The notes beneath the pieces are model-generated. The model was not told the DNA's origin and made no database searches. It saw nothing but the letters and a program-made list of their open reading frames with translations. A stretch of 64,000 bases of DNA, taken from WJJR01 sp964440935. GTDB taxonomy: Bacteria; Zixibacteria; MSB-5A5; WJJR01. Numbering within the stretch: the stretch's first letter is position 1; each line of letters starts with the position of its first letter. This document shows positions 17,078 through 25,948 of the stretch, in pieces. The translations under genes were made by a program, and so were the position numbers. The stretch is taken from positions 45,342-109,341 of the forward strand of contig CAYTTY010000008.1 in NCBI GenBank assembly GCA_964440935.1. Reading direction: 5' to 3'.

Positions 17078-19642
17078 TCACTTAATAATCACCAGCTTCC
17101 CCACTTGACTCCCTAGCCGCGAATCGACCTTCCAGATGTAAATGCCGGAGACCGCGGCCTGCACGTTGCGCGTCACCAAGTCCCAGCCGACCGAGGAGGG
17201 ATAGGTGGTAAGGAACGGATCGGGGTGATGAATACGGCGCACCAAATCACCGTCGAGGGTGTAAATGCTGATCGTCGCCGTGTCGGGAAGATTGATGAAG
17301 TGAATGCGGCGATCCTGCTCGGCGAACTCCTCAACGCCGCGCCCTTCGTATCCCTCCCGAAAATACGACGTCACCGTCCCATGTCCATCCCGGTACGCCA
17401 GTTTGTAGGGATTCGGGAAGACCTGCACCTTGAGCCCCGAGTCGATGACAACGTCGGTCGAATAGATCGGCTCAAAATAGCGGCTGTTGGCTGAGGGTGA
17501 CGATTCCAGGGGTTCCATCCCGCTGCGGTAATCGCCAAAGTCAAACGCCGTCACCGCACAAAACAGCGGCACCCCGGGATTGAGACGATCAATGGTCACC
17601 TCATAGACACCGTACGTGAGCGGCTCGCCATCGATAATCGTGTCGCGGTCCGCCACCCGCTGGATGATGTTCGTCTCCGTCGACCCCATTTCCATGTACA
17701 CATTGCCGCGATTGAGGGACTCGGGCGTCCAGTAGGAACGCCGCTCGCGCGTGGTGATCCGGACGATCTGTCCCAACACATCGAACGTGGTGTCGGTGAC
17801 ACTGTCGGTGTATGCACGCTCCGGGACCGGCTCCGCATAGTCTTGCGGGTGGAAGGTGTCATCGCCGAGTGTGAGCTGCCATTCCGCCGGGGTTAAGGCG
17901 TAGGAGATCTGCTCCCACGAGCCGGTCTCCGGGTGGTACTCGAGCCGCACGTAGTCCTCCCTGTCCCAACTGGCTATCAGCGAATACTGATCGTCGAGAT
18001 CGAACTTGCCCACGTACACACGATACCCCTCGAAATCGCGTTGCAGAGAAAACGGATCGACAGCACTCTCGGTCCGGGCGCCCTCCCACCGCAGGGTCAC
18101 CGCCCCCGGAGTGGTGACGATGTCAAACGCCGGTGCGGGAGGCGGTGACGGACCACGGAAGTCGGGCACCCCGTCGCCCCGGTAGAACACTGAATCACAC
18201 CCGCCGGGCCCGCAATCGGTCAGATACGCGGCCCCCCGGTCGCCGTTACCGTCGGTGTCCACTCCTGGATTGTCGAACACCCAGCTCGCCCAGCGCGCGT
18301 TGTGAATGAGATCGGAGAAATCCAGACGGTTCCTGTATTCCCGCACGTCATACGGATTGAAGTTCGTCATGAAGTTGAGCGGGTCGCGGTGAAAGCCAGA
18401 GCCGGCAACAAACGCCGCCGTCAAGGGAATCGAATCCCCCGGCGGAATGGGCGGCACCGGACCATAGGAGAGACACGCGACCACGCGATCGCCATTGGCA
18501 ATATCCTCGCCGCCGCCATCGCGCTTGGGGCGCCTCCATCCCTCGGTCCACATGTCCTGCGCTGCGTACATTTGATCGTAATCGATCTCCCCATTGCCCA
18601 TCATCCGGTAATCACCCCGGTCGCCCACCGGCAGGCCGAATTGTCCGAAGTAGCCGCTGACGTTGGAGCGCAACGACGGACCCCACGAATCGGGTACATA
18701 GTCAGTCCATAGCCCGTGCTGCCACCAATTGAAGGAGATTCGTCCGCCGGGCGGCGCTCTGAGGATTCGCACGCCCGCCACTCCTGTCGGGCTGAACCGC
18801 GTGAACGACGGTGGTGAGCCCAGGGGCTGGCCATCGTTGTCGGCAAACCACGCCATCATGACCGTGTCCAGAGTCCCATCCACGATCCCGGGAGCGACCT
18901 TCAGGAACCCGCATTGGTCGTCGTTGTCTCCCAGCTCAGCAATGTCACCGTCAAAGTCGGAGCCACGGTAACGCACACCTGGAAATATATACAGCCCGGC
19001 ATAACCCTCAGGTAATGTCGTATTGGTAATGTTTTTGATCCACCAATTGACGAGGATAAATCGGCGCCCGACTCCACCGCTCCACGCATATGTTGTCTGA
19101 TGTACCTCTATCCCGATTGGCTTGTGAGGCCGCAGTTCAACAATGTCAGGATACATGGTGTTAAGAACAGCCGTATCGGAACATTCGGAATAGAGTTGCA
19201 CATCCGCCACAGCATCGGGACTGAAATCCGGATCAACCGGAGACGCCGATTGCCTCGTGACAGGCACATACGACCTTGTCTCACCGCCCCGCAGGTAATT
19301 ATAGTAGCCCGAGCTGACCAAGGTATCCCCCCCCTTGACGCACGCATAGGAAAAGCGTACATTGTTGATATAGAACATATCACTGTTACGAGGGAATTCC
19401 AGAAGGCTCAGCCCATTCCAGTTCCAGCTTACCAACTCAATCTCAGTTATCTCATGGGCACGCCAGTCGAAGATGTCTTCTTTTGTGGATGCGGGCAAAT
19501 TGTTATATCTTGGGACCTGAATACAGTATCCATCGGCGACTAGAAAACAGATCAGTACAACAATAATCGGCCAACCACTGCACAACTGTGGAAGCTGGAC
19601 GTTTGATTTCGTTCGGACTATAAACCAATTGCTTGAATTCAC
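17078..19642 (-). CDS. Large secreted protein with C-terminal sorting-type domain
   Basis: 854 residues with a signal peptide (WPIIVVLICFLVADGYC). The middle is beta-rich with many Asp/Gly/Trp, without a catalytic motif I recognise; a fibronectin III-like stretch (about 500-570) starts PGAVTLRWEG. Near residue 745 VQVFPNPYKLAYRDG opens the C-terminal beta-sandwich domain ending SQVGKLVIIK, the FCB-type extracellular sorting/anchoring module. The start is GTG with GGGGACA upstream; no closer ATG exists. Function unknown; probably a surface or secreted structural protein. Terminator not seen. Confidence 0.82.
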   Translation of the reverse strand: MNSSNWFIVRTKSNVQLPQLCSGWPIIVVLICFLVADGYCIQVPRYNNLPASTKEDIFDWRAHEITEIELVSWNWNGLSLLEFPRNSDMFYINNVRFSYACVKGGDTLVSSGYYNYLRGGETRSYVPVTRQSASPVDPDFSPDAVADVQLYSECSDTAVLNTMYPDIVELRPHKPIGIEVHQTTYAWSGGVGRRFILVNWWIKNITNTTLPEGYAGLYIFPGVRYRGSDFDGDIAELGDNDDQCGFLKVAPGIVDGTLDTVMMAWFADNDGQPLGSPPSFTRFSPTGVAGVRILRAPPGGRISFNWWQHGLWTDYVPDSWGPSLRSNVSGYFGQFGLPVGDRGDYRMMGNGEIDYDQMYAAQDMWTEGWRRPKRDGGGEDIANGDRVVACLSYGPVPPIPPGDSIPLTAAFVAGSGFHRDPLNFMTNFNPYDVREYRNRLDFSDLIHNARWASWVFDNPGVDTDGNGDRGAAYLTDCGPGGCDSVFYRGDGVPDFRGPSPPPAPAFDIVTTPGAVTLRWEGARTESAVDPFSLQRDFEGYRVYVGKFDLDDQYSLIASWDREDYVRLEYHPETGSWEQISYALTPAEWQLTLGDDTFHPQDYAEPVPERAYTDSVTDTTFDVLGQIVRITTRERRSYWTPESLNRGNVYMEMGSTETNIIQRVADRDTIIDGEPLTYGVYEVTIDRLNPGVPLFCAVTAFDFGDYRSGMEPLESSPSANSRYFEPIYSTDVVIDSGLKVQVFPNPYKLAYRDGHGTVTSYFREGYEGRGVEEFAEQDRRIHFINLPDTATISIYTLDGDLVRRIHHPDPFLTTYPSSVGWDLVTRNVQAAVSGIYIWKVDSRLGSQVGKLVIIK

Positions 19643-20252
19643 ACTGTCCCCGACCCGTCAGTTCAAACTCCAACACTTCCAAAAAAACAACAACTTCGAA
19701 ATCATTGCCGCTCGAGTCACATAAGTAATACGCGAAAGACACGCCTATGCAAGTGAAATCCAATCCATGCTTAAGGTTCCGTGAGGCTGGCGCGTGTGGG
19801 CTGTCATGACGTCGGCAGGGACAAGGGGCGGCGCTAAAGAATTGTCGCTTAAGACGTCCTGCCATGCCCCTCTTTAGCAGGAGCTGCCGGGCGCTACATT
19901 TGACATCTTTTCAAAATTACCGGCACGAATGTCCTTGACACGTTTGGATAAAGCGCGAATAATTTGAGATAGTCGTATGCTTGAAGAGAGAGGTTGCAGC
20001 TGAATTCCGAAGCTGCCGCCAACAAGGCTGTGAGAGTAGGCTTCTATTGACTGTGTGGTAGAGGTCGATTGCGCGATCTCATAATGCACTGATGTAATGT
20101 GTAGGGCGTGTTCAATCTACTGCAGATGAAATCTGACTATTGGACTTACCTCTCTCTTAAGACGAGAGGTATTGTGTGCCAGCTTGACGATTTAGGCGTC
20201 CTGGAAGCGGCCATGCAGCTTTGCCCAATATTGCGGAAAGGAGGTGATTACT
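19643..20252. other. Intergenic region upstream of the Cys-rich peptide gene
   Basis: 610 nt with no gene I can support. A hairpin TACCTCTC-N9-GAGAGGTA (20147-20171) lies about 80 nt ahead of the peptide start and may be a leader or regulatory structure. The rest appears less GC-rich than neighbouring coding DNA. Confidence 0.4.
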
Positions 20253-20504
20253 ATGATCCATTTGCGTTCCATTGTCGTCGCAATGGCCGTGTTCGCGTTT
20301 GCTTTTGGGTTCACGATTGGTTCAGGAGACGTGCTCATTGCAGGCAATGAAGGACCAGGACCCACGGGGCCATGTGAGGACACAGGGTGCGGTGAGTGCA
20401 GTTGTTGTAAGGTCAATGGAGAATGGACCTATAATGGGGGTACGGGAACCCCCTGTGAGCCAGGTGTCTGCATTCCACCAGGCGGATGTGACCCGCCGTA
20501 TTAG
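20253..20504 (+). CDS. Small secreted cysteine-rich peptide
   Basis: 83 residues. Residues 1-33 form a signal peptide (hydrophobic AMAVFAFAFGFTIGSG, then Ala-rich cleavage region LIAGNEG). The mature part of about 50 residues has eight cysteines, rich in Gly and Pro, with no His: one cluster TGCGECSCC and three more spaced in the tail. ATG 20253 has an ideal AAAGGAGG site. I do not recognise the family. Eight cysteines would allow four disulfides or a metal site. The next gene, on the same strand, encodes a membrane-tethered thioredoxin-like protein, which may fold or reduce it. Confidence 0.7.
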   Translation: MIHLRSIVVAMAVFAFAFGFTIGSGDVLIAGNEGPGPTGPCEDTGCGECSCCKVNGEWTYNGGTGTPCEPGVCIPPGGCDPPY

Positions 20505-20696
20505 GGTTTGGATTGAGAGTAGTGAAGTTTGCAAAGGTTGAGCTGCATGAGATAGGCAGGCGTTAAACATCGCGCCGGCACTTACCTGAGGAGCGGAGCG
20601 CCTCTCGGCATTGCGCTCCTCGCCGTGCTCTCCGAGTTCGAGGCCAAATTGCTTTGGCGATAGAGCAGTTTTGTAAGAGTTGAGGGGAGAAATTAC

Positions 20697-21314
20697 ATGA
20701 AGAGTTGGAATCGTCTCGTGCGAGTTGTGTCGGCCATTGGGATTGTATTTTTTGTCGGAATCGCTGGAGTTCTTGCAGGAAATCTTGTGAGCCATCTAGG
20801 CGCTGGAGCTAAGCAGGGCACTCAAACGAACATGGATGTCCGGGAGATTGAAGCCCAGGCCCAGGAACGATTGGAGCGCTGTGCACGCGGTCTGACATTG
20901 GGCGAGCCGTTTCCTGAAATGTGGGTCTGGACGATAGATGCTGCGGAGCGACAAAGTGTTCACGATGTGTTGCCTCATGGCGGCGTGGTAATGCTGTTTT
21001 CCACTGGGTGCGCATCATGTATTGATGAGATAGTAAGCTTGGACCGACTTATAAAGCAGATAGGTCGGGATGCAAAATCCGTGATGCTCCTCGCAGACCG
21101 GCAGAGCGGCGCCAGTCAAATTGCAGATGAACTGAAACAGGTCGGAGTGGATCTTCCACTTTATTGCGATCTCGGGCAGATGCTTAGGGATGAGTACAAT
21201 GTAATCACACGGACAGCGTTCTTTGATATCGCACCGGACGGCGTCTTGAGAAGTCTGATCGGATGGCGAGAGGATCCATCGACTATGCCACAGTTGTTTG
21301 GTGGCGCCCGCTAA
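20697..21314 (+). CDS. Membrane-anchored thioredoxin-fold protein
   Basis: 205 residues. One N-terminal transmembrane helix (about 10-30) is followed by a periplasmic TlpA/redoxin-like domain. The redox pair is CASC (GCASCID, about residue 104). The later segment YNVITRTAFFDIAPDG lies at the place of the thioredoxin cis-Pro region, but its TRTAFF replaces the usual TPT/TP. Expected to act as a thiol-disulfide oxidoreductase outside the cytoplasm. It is 192 nt downstream of the eight-Cys peptide, with GAGGGGAGAAATTAC before ATG. Confidence 0.78.
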   Translation: MKSWNRLVRVVSAIGIVFFVGIAGVLAGNLVSHLGAGAKQGTQTNMDVREIEAQAQERLERCARGLTLGEPFPEMWVWTIDAAERQSVHDVLPHGGVVMLFSTGCASCIDEIVSLDRLIKQIGRDAKSVMLLADRQSGASQIADELKQVGVDLPLYCDLGQMLRDEYNVITRTAFFDIAPDGVLRSLIGWREDPSTMPQLFGGAR

Positions 21315-21792
21315 AGATAGGATTCGTTACCTGAGTCACTGGCGGATTAGAAATCCGGCTGAGTGGCTCTGCAACGCACCTACTCTTAGGCTGCGGGCGT
21401 TTCGCCCTGCTCGCCCTTTCAGGCGACGACAAGCTCGAAGGCGCTGATCTTCGCTTATGGATAGGTACATGTGATCATGATCGGGCCATACGCCGCGCTT
21501 GGAATAGGCGATCCCGGAAACTCGTCGGAGTGAGCATCGGGATGCTGTCGGGCTAGTGCATTATCAGTCAGGGCTTGCTATAACATTGCTGCTCACGGAG
21601 GGAGTGCTGTGCTGTAGTTTGAAGTCGACGGAAACGTAACTGAAGCCGATCCTAACTATAAGGAGTTCGTGATGGGTATTCGCTGCCGCTCAACTCCACG
21701 TGCACGTCATCAATACATGAAAAGCCAGGTCACGCCTGGCAGTGTGGCGGTGTTAAGCTGATGTTAGTCGTTGGAAAGGAGAGGAACACAAC
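21315..21792. other. Non-coding gap
   Basis: No gene that I can support. A 29-codon frame at 21672-21761 has AAGGAG at good spacing and contains a GCCAGG/CCTGGC hairpin, but its sequence is Arg-rich and resembles nothing, so I do not call it. Confidence 0.4.
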
Positions 21793-22026
21793 ATGGCATA
21801 CAGTATCGGGGAAAAGCCAGGTGTAGGGACCTACCAATGCGTCAACTGTGGTTGGAGTGTGACGTTGGATGACACCGACGATCGCCTACCACCATGCGGG
21901 AGTTGTGGGAAGGGACAACAGACTCACGAGTACCTGATCGGCTTTGATAACTTCGCGTATATCGGCCGCCACAAGGAGAAGATTCTCGCAGGCTCCGTAT
22001 TAGTATTCACTTGCTACTCGATATAG
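21793..22026 (+). CDS. Small zinc-ribbon protein
   Basis: 77 residues with CVNCGWSV near residue 16 and PPCGSCGKG near residue 37, a standard two-CxxC ribbon as found in families of unknown function. The C-terminal 25 residues (NFAYIGRHKEKILAGSVLVF) include a short hydrophobic stretch that is not usual for such ribbons and may be from a frameshifted or replaced end. AAAGGAGAGG precedes the ATG. Not obviously linked to its neighbours. Confidence 0.6.
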   Translation: MAYSIGEKPGVGTYQCVNCGWSVTLDDTDDRLPPCGSCGKGQQTHEYLIGFDNFAYIGRHKEKILAGSVLVFTCYSI

Positions 22027-22375
22027 TAGTATTGTGGTCCTCTTTTCGACTGCTGACAGTAAATCACAGCGTTGTTCAATGTCGTCTGGTAAGTGAACGA
22101 CCAGCCCATATGCCTAAGCACCTGATCTTGAAGATGGCGGGTTAGTCAAAGAGATTCCACGTCATGGTTATAGACTCAGACTTAGGACTACCGCTCTTGA
22201 AGCCTACTTCCAGAGAATAATCGGGAGGAGCGGGAAGCCTAAAGCACCTATTTTGACAGCCCTAGCGAGCTAGCGTAGCATTTCTAGTCGGTCTAGCACT
22301 TCCACCGGGAGATTTACCATAACCGGCAGTTTTCGCCCTCTCGTGACAAGATCGAACCGCATCTATGCTCAAAGC
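22027..22375. other. Non-coding gap before the recombinase unit
   Basis: 349 nt with no recognisable gene, tRNA or attachment-site repeat. A GTG in frame at 22343 could extend the next gene but has no ribosome site. Confidence 0.35.
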
Positions 22376-22567
22376 ATGCAGTTTGAAGATGACGAACTCC
22401 GCGAGTTTGTGCGAATTTGGAAGACTGAGTTCGGCGAATGGATTTCGCTAGACCGGGCGCGCTTCCACGCGTCACAGCTCATGGATCTCTATGCCGTGCT
22501 CTACCTTAACGCCGCTGGCATGGAGGCGCTGAACGCCTCAAGTGAGGACGACAATCAACCACAATGA
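22376..22567 (+). CDS. Small conserved companion of a serine recombinase
   Basis: 63 residues, mostly helical, of the form [20 protein letters not shown] followed by [17 protein letters not shown]. Short proteins of this pattern are commonly encoded directly before large serine recombinases in uncultured bacterial phyla; their role is not known. It ends in an ATGA overlap with the recombinase, indicating coupled translation. ATG 22376 is chosen over GTG 22343. The sequence looks intact although its partner is broken. Confidence 0.6.
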   Translation: MQFEDDELREFVRIWKTEFGEWISLDRARFHASQLMDLYAVLYLNAAGMEALNASSEDDNQPQ

Positions 22568-23801
22568 ACTATTTCCTCTATTGTCGAAAATCGAGCGAAG
22601 ACGAGGACCGCCAGGTACTCTCCATTGAATCCCAGCGACGTGAGATGGAAATCCAGATCTCCTCGTGGAAGGACGCCAGGATTGTCGCGACTTTCGAGGA
22701 GTCGCGGAGTGCCAAATCCCCGGGCCGACCGATCTTCAATGCGATGCTCAAACGGATTGAAAGGGGAGAGGCAGACGGTATCATTGCCTGGCATCCCGAC
22801 CGATTAGCCAGAAACTCCATCGATGGTGGCAAGATCATCTACCTGCTCGACACCCAGAAGCTCCGTGACCTGCGATTTGCGACGTTCACCTTTGAGAATA
22901 ACTCCCAAGGTAAGTTCATGCTATCCATCATCTTCGGGTACTCGAAGTACTATGTCGACAACCTCAGCGAAAACGTCCTCCGCGGGATGCGTACCAAGGC
23001 CCAAAACGGGTGGTGGCCGACCATTGCGCCATTGGGGTACCTCAACGACAAACACACCGGAACGATTCAACCCGACCCCGACCGGTTCCAGCTAATCCAG
23101 GAAGCCTGGAAGCTAATGCTGAAGGGCAACCATAGCCCTCGTCGTATTTGGGAGATCGCGACCCGGAACTGGCATCTGACAACCAAGCCCCGCCGACGCA
23201 TCGGAGGGAAGCCGATTTCACTGAGCTTCCTTTACAAGATCCTGACCAATCCGTTCTACGCCGGTGTTATCCAATGGCGGGGAGAGACCTATCCCGGATA
23301 TTTCACAAGCCCCACGGACAATCTCCGGTAACACGTTAACCCACTATAACTTGCGTATCGGAAAAGCTCGCCTTGGGCGGTTACACTTTGTCCCCCGAAT
23401 TCTCGGATGCGACGCGAGGACACACTACAACTCCGATCAATCAACCGTTTGGACCACAGTAAATTGTGGGGAATCTCGTGCGCCGCATCTAACGAAATGG
23501 TCAACTCTGGTGCAGGATCCGGGCTATAGCGGCAAGCATCAACCAATGATCACGTTGGAGGACTATGAGCGCGTACAGGCAATGCTCGGTCGGCCGGGCC
23601 GACCACGGCGCCAGACCCACGAGTTTGCCTATACCGGCATGATCCGCTGCGGTGAGTGTGGCTTCATGGTTACCGCCGAGCACCGGACGAACCGGCACGG
23701 GACCCACTACACCTACTATCACTGCACCCGCCGGCGGTTGGATTACCGCTGCCGACAGCCGTACGTCCAGGTTCACGCCCTTGAGCAACAGATTCTAAAG
23801 G
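22564..23801 (+). pseudogene. Large serine recombinase, interrupted and truncated
   Basis: The first frame (22564-23331) holds the catalytic domain: [20 protein letters not shown] with the nucleophile Ser (about residue 10), and [10 protein letters not shown], followed by the recombinase domain. It stops after GETYPGYF. A second frame shifted by +1 resumes at PGYSGKHQPMITLEDYERVQ (about 23519), and contains the zinc beta-ribbon (CGECG ... CRQPY). The repeated Pro-Gly-Tyr codons are 226 nt apart, consistent with an insertion that breaks the frame. The C-terminal coiled coil is missing because a MITE end replaces it from about 23799. It is a dead integrase-type gene. Confidence 0.85.
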
Positions 23802-23849
23802 CCCGTGGCACCCAAATACAAACGGAAAATACTTCTGACAATCGCTCTA
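23799..23849. mobile_element. Solo right end of a TATAGC element
   Basis: Reads AGGCCCGTGGCACCC, then GGAAAATACTTCTGACAATC and GCTCTA, the same order as the right arm of the element at 9472-9865. It forms the last readable residues of the broken recombinase, marking a truncation point. Confidence 0.7.
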
Positions 23850-23850
23850 A

Positions 23851-23895
23851 TTCGCCTTCGGCGAATCGCGATTAGAGATCGCGACCACCCATGCC
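23851..23895. repeat. Palindromic module E (GGGTGG-CGCGATC), inverted copy
   Basis: Contains TTCGCC-TTC-GGCGAA next to two GATCGCG-type arms and ends CCACCC. The reverse complement recurs at 59843-59882, with a further partial copy at about 59965-59988. The rest of the 23896-24196 gap has no gene. Confidence 0.65.
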
Positions 23896-24196
23896 AATCG
23901 CGGTTAGCAAGACAGGCCACCGCCACTCGATTTGGATATCACCGCCCCACCCGTCGATCACATGGAACCTCCGCGGTCCCCGGACGTATGGGTAGTTATG
24001 AGAGGCACATTTCCTGAAAAAACTGCCCCTCATGCTCGTCTTCCCCGCGCGGCCGGACTCGCTGACAGGTGTTCTGCCGCGCTTCTCCTTTTGGGAATAA
24101 CCTGAAATTAACTGTTGCCGACTCCGGGTCGTGTGCTCAGATTGGCTGTATCGCGCAGGGGGGCAAATACTCCGTAGTCCAGCGCGTGTAAACGAT

Positions 24197-25012
24197 ATGA
24201 GTGACGAAACGCTGAACCTGCCGGAACCGCGTGGGTCCGATGGGGCTGATGTTGGTGCTGTTGCACCATTTAGCCAGTCGGCCTTTTCGGTCAAACTCGA
24301 TATCTTCGAGGGGCCGCTCGACCTGCTCTTGTTCCTCATCAAGCGGGATGAGATCGATATCACCGACATCCCGATCGCCCGCATCACCTCTGAGTACCTG
24401 GCGATGCTGAAGCTCATGGAGCGCCTCGACTTGGAGGTCGCCGGGGAATATGTGCTGATGGCGGCGACGCTGATCCGGATCAAATCGGCAATGCTCCTGC
24501 CGCGTGATCCGGAGGCTGACGATGAGGAAGATCCGCGCGAGGAACTGGTCCAGGCACTCATCGAATACCGGAAATTCAAAGAAGTGGCGGGTGATCTCAA
24601 GGACCGTGAGTCCACCGAACGGGAGATCTACGCCCGTACCGATTTTTCGCCCGGCGCACCGGCGGCGCGTAGCGAGTTCGTGATGGATCGCACACTGGTG
24701 CATCTGCTGTCGGCATTCCGTGATGTTCTGGCCCGGATTGAACCGGAGACCTTCCACCGGGTCGAAATGACCGACATGACGGTCGATGATCGTATCACTG
24801 AATTGGAAGATGTCCTCGAGCATGAGGGCGAAATCGAGTTTGCGCAGTTGTTCCGTGGGCTTCCGGCCCGCTGGATGATCATCTTGACTTTTCTCGCGCT
24901 GCTGGAGATGGCCCGTCTGAGGCGCATTACCCTGTTGCAGGATCGGCCGTTCGATTCGCTGGTGTTTCGCCGACCGCAGGATTGGAGTAGTGAAAAGGAG
25001 ACTGTGTCGTGA
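24197..25012 (+). CDS. scpA: Segregation and condensation protein A
   Basis: 271 residues of the kleisin subunit ScpA, which bridges SMC heads in the chromosome condensation complex. The N-terminal signature FEGPLDLLLFLIKRDEIDITDIPIARIT is followed by YLAMLKLMERLDLEVAGEYVLMAATLIRIKS, and the C-terminal winged helix by ILTFLALLEMARLRRI. ATG 24197 is chosen; the earlier in-frame start at 24131 adds 22 unrelated residues. It overlaps scpB by four nt (GTGA). The smc gene is not in the window. Confidence 0.95.
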   Translation: MSDETLNLPEPRGSDGADVGAVAPFSQSAFSVKLDIFEGPLDLLLFLIKRDEIDITDIPIARITSEYLAMLKLMERLDLEVAGEYVLMAATLIRIKSAMLLPRDPEADDEEDPREELVQALIEYRKFKEVAGDLKDRESTEREIYARTDFSPGAPAARSEFVMDRTLVHLLSAFRDVLARIEPETFHRVEMTDMTVDDRITELEDVLEHEGEIEFAQLFRGLPARWMIILTFLALLEMARLRRITLLQDRPFDSLVFRRPQDWSSEKETVS

Positions 25013-25896
25013 TAGATCAACAAGACGTCCAAACCGAAGTCATTGCAACCGACGAACCACGGGAGGATGGTCCACCCGAGGATCTCATCCGTACCGTCGA
25101 GGCACTCCTCTTTGCCGCTCACGAACCGATGACCCCATCGGCCCTGGCGCCGGCATTGAATGGAACCGCCGCGGCGACGCTGGATAAGGTGGTCTTCGAG
25201 ATCAATCACCGTTTGGCCGAAGGCTCGCATCCGATGCGTGTGCGCAAAGTCGCCGGTGGCTACCAAATGCACGTGCTCCCCGAATTTGGTTCTGTAATTG
25301 AAGCAGCCCTGGTGAAGACTAAGATTCAGCGGCTGACCCGTGCCGGCTTGGAGACGCTGGCGATTATCGCCTATAAGCAGCCGTGCTCGACGCCGGAGAT
25401 CGAGCAGATTCGTGGTGTGAGTTGCGGTGGTGTGCTCAGCACGCTCATGGAACGCAACCTGATCACAATTACCGGCCGGTCGGAGGGGCCAGGACGGCCG
25501 CTCCAGTACGGCACCACGCGGGAGTTCCTCAACTATTTCGGCCTCAACAGCTTAAATGATCTGCCCAGTATCGACGAGATCGAAGAACTGCTCTCTCAGC
25601 GGTCGGCGGGTGGGCGAGTGCAGATGATGGATGTATCCCCCGAGGACGATGCCGAAGATGGATCACGCAGCCTGATTCTGAAGCGCCCACCGGAGCAACG
25701 TGAGCCGAGCAGGCAGTTTTGGATTATCAACGTTCGATCCGCTTGGACCACCGACAAAGCTGAAGAGAGTGGTGGGGAGGAAGGCGCGACTCAGAGGCCC
25801 GAGGAAACCGCTAACCAAGATGATGTGACATTGACCGAACTCACTGATGATGAGGCGGTTATGGCGCTTCAACGCGACGAAGGCACGACATCATAG
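25009..25896 (+). CDS. scpB: Segregation and condensation protein B
   Basis: 295 residues. The tandem winged-helix core (about 25-190) includes TVEALLFAAHEPMT, GGYQMHV, RAGLETLAIIAYKQPCSTPEIEQIRGV and TREFLNYFGLNSLNDLP. It forms the SMC-ScpAB complex with the upstream gene product. The start is GTG, overlapping the scpA stop. About 100 C-terminal residues beyond the core are acidic and low-complexity, longer than in most ScpB. A terminator follows 22 nt after the stop. Confidence 0.94.
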   Translation: MIDQQDVQTEVIATDEPREDGPPEDLIRTVEALLFAAHEPMTPSALAPALNGTAAATLDKVVFEINHRLAEGSHPMRVRKVAGGYQMHVLPEFGSVIEAALVKTKIQRLTRAGLETLAIIAYKQPCSTPEIEQIRGVSCGGVLSTLMERNLITITGRSEGPGRPLQYGTTREFLNYFGLNSLNDLPSIDEIEELLSQRSAGGRVQMMDVSPEDDAEDGSRSLILKRPPEQREPSRQFWIINVRSAWTTDKAEESGGEEGATQRPEETANQDDVTLTELTDDEAVMALQRDEGTTS

Positions 25897-25918
25897 GGTT
25901 TGGCAAAGACGATTAATC

Positions 25919-25942
25919 GCGCCCCGGACCGGGGCGCTTTTT
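25919..25942 (+). terminator. Rho-independent terminator after scpB
   Basis: GCGCCCCGG-A-CCGGGGCGC followed by TTTTT. It ends only seven nt before the rluB start codon, leaving no room for an rluB leader if it works as a terminator. Confidence 0.8.
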
Positions 25943-25948
25943 ATTTCC

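Noticed and set aside
19874..20089. Minus-strand frame of 71 codons upstream of the large secreted protein
   Set aside because: GTG start without a ribosome site, Ser-rich with no recognisable domain; not enough to call a gene.
23299..23530. 226-nt interruption of the recombinase as a programmed bypass or intron
   Set aside because: There is no group I/II core or take-off/landing hairpin visible, and the gene is also truncated at its 3' end; decay is the simpler reading.
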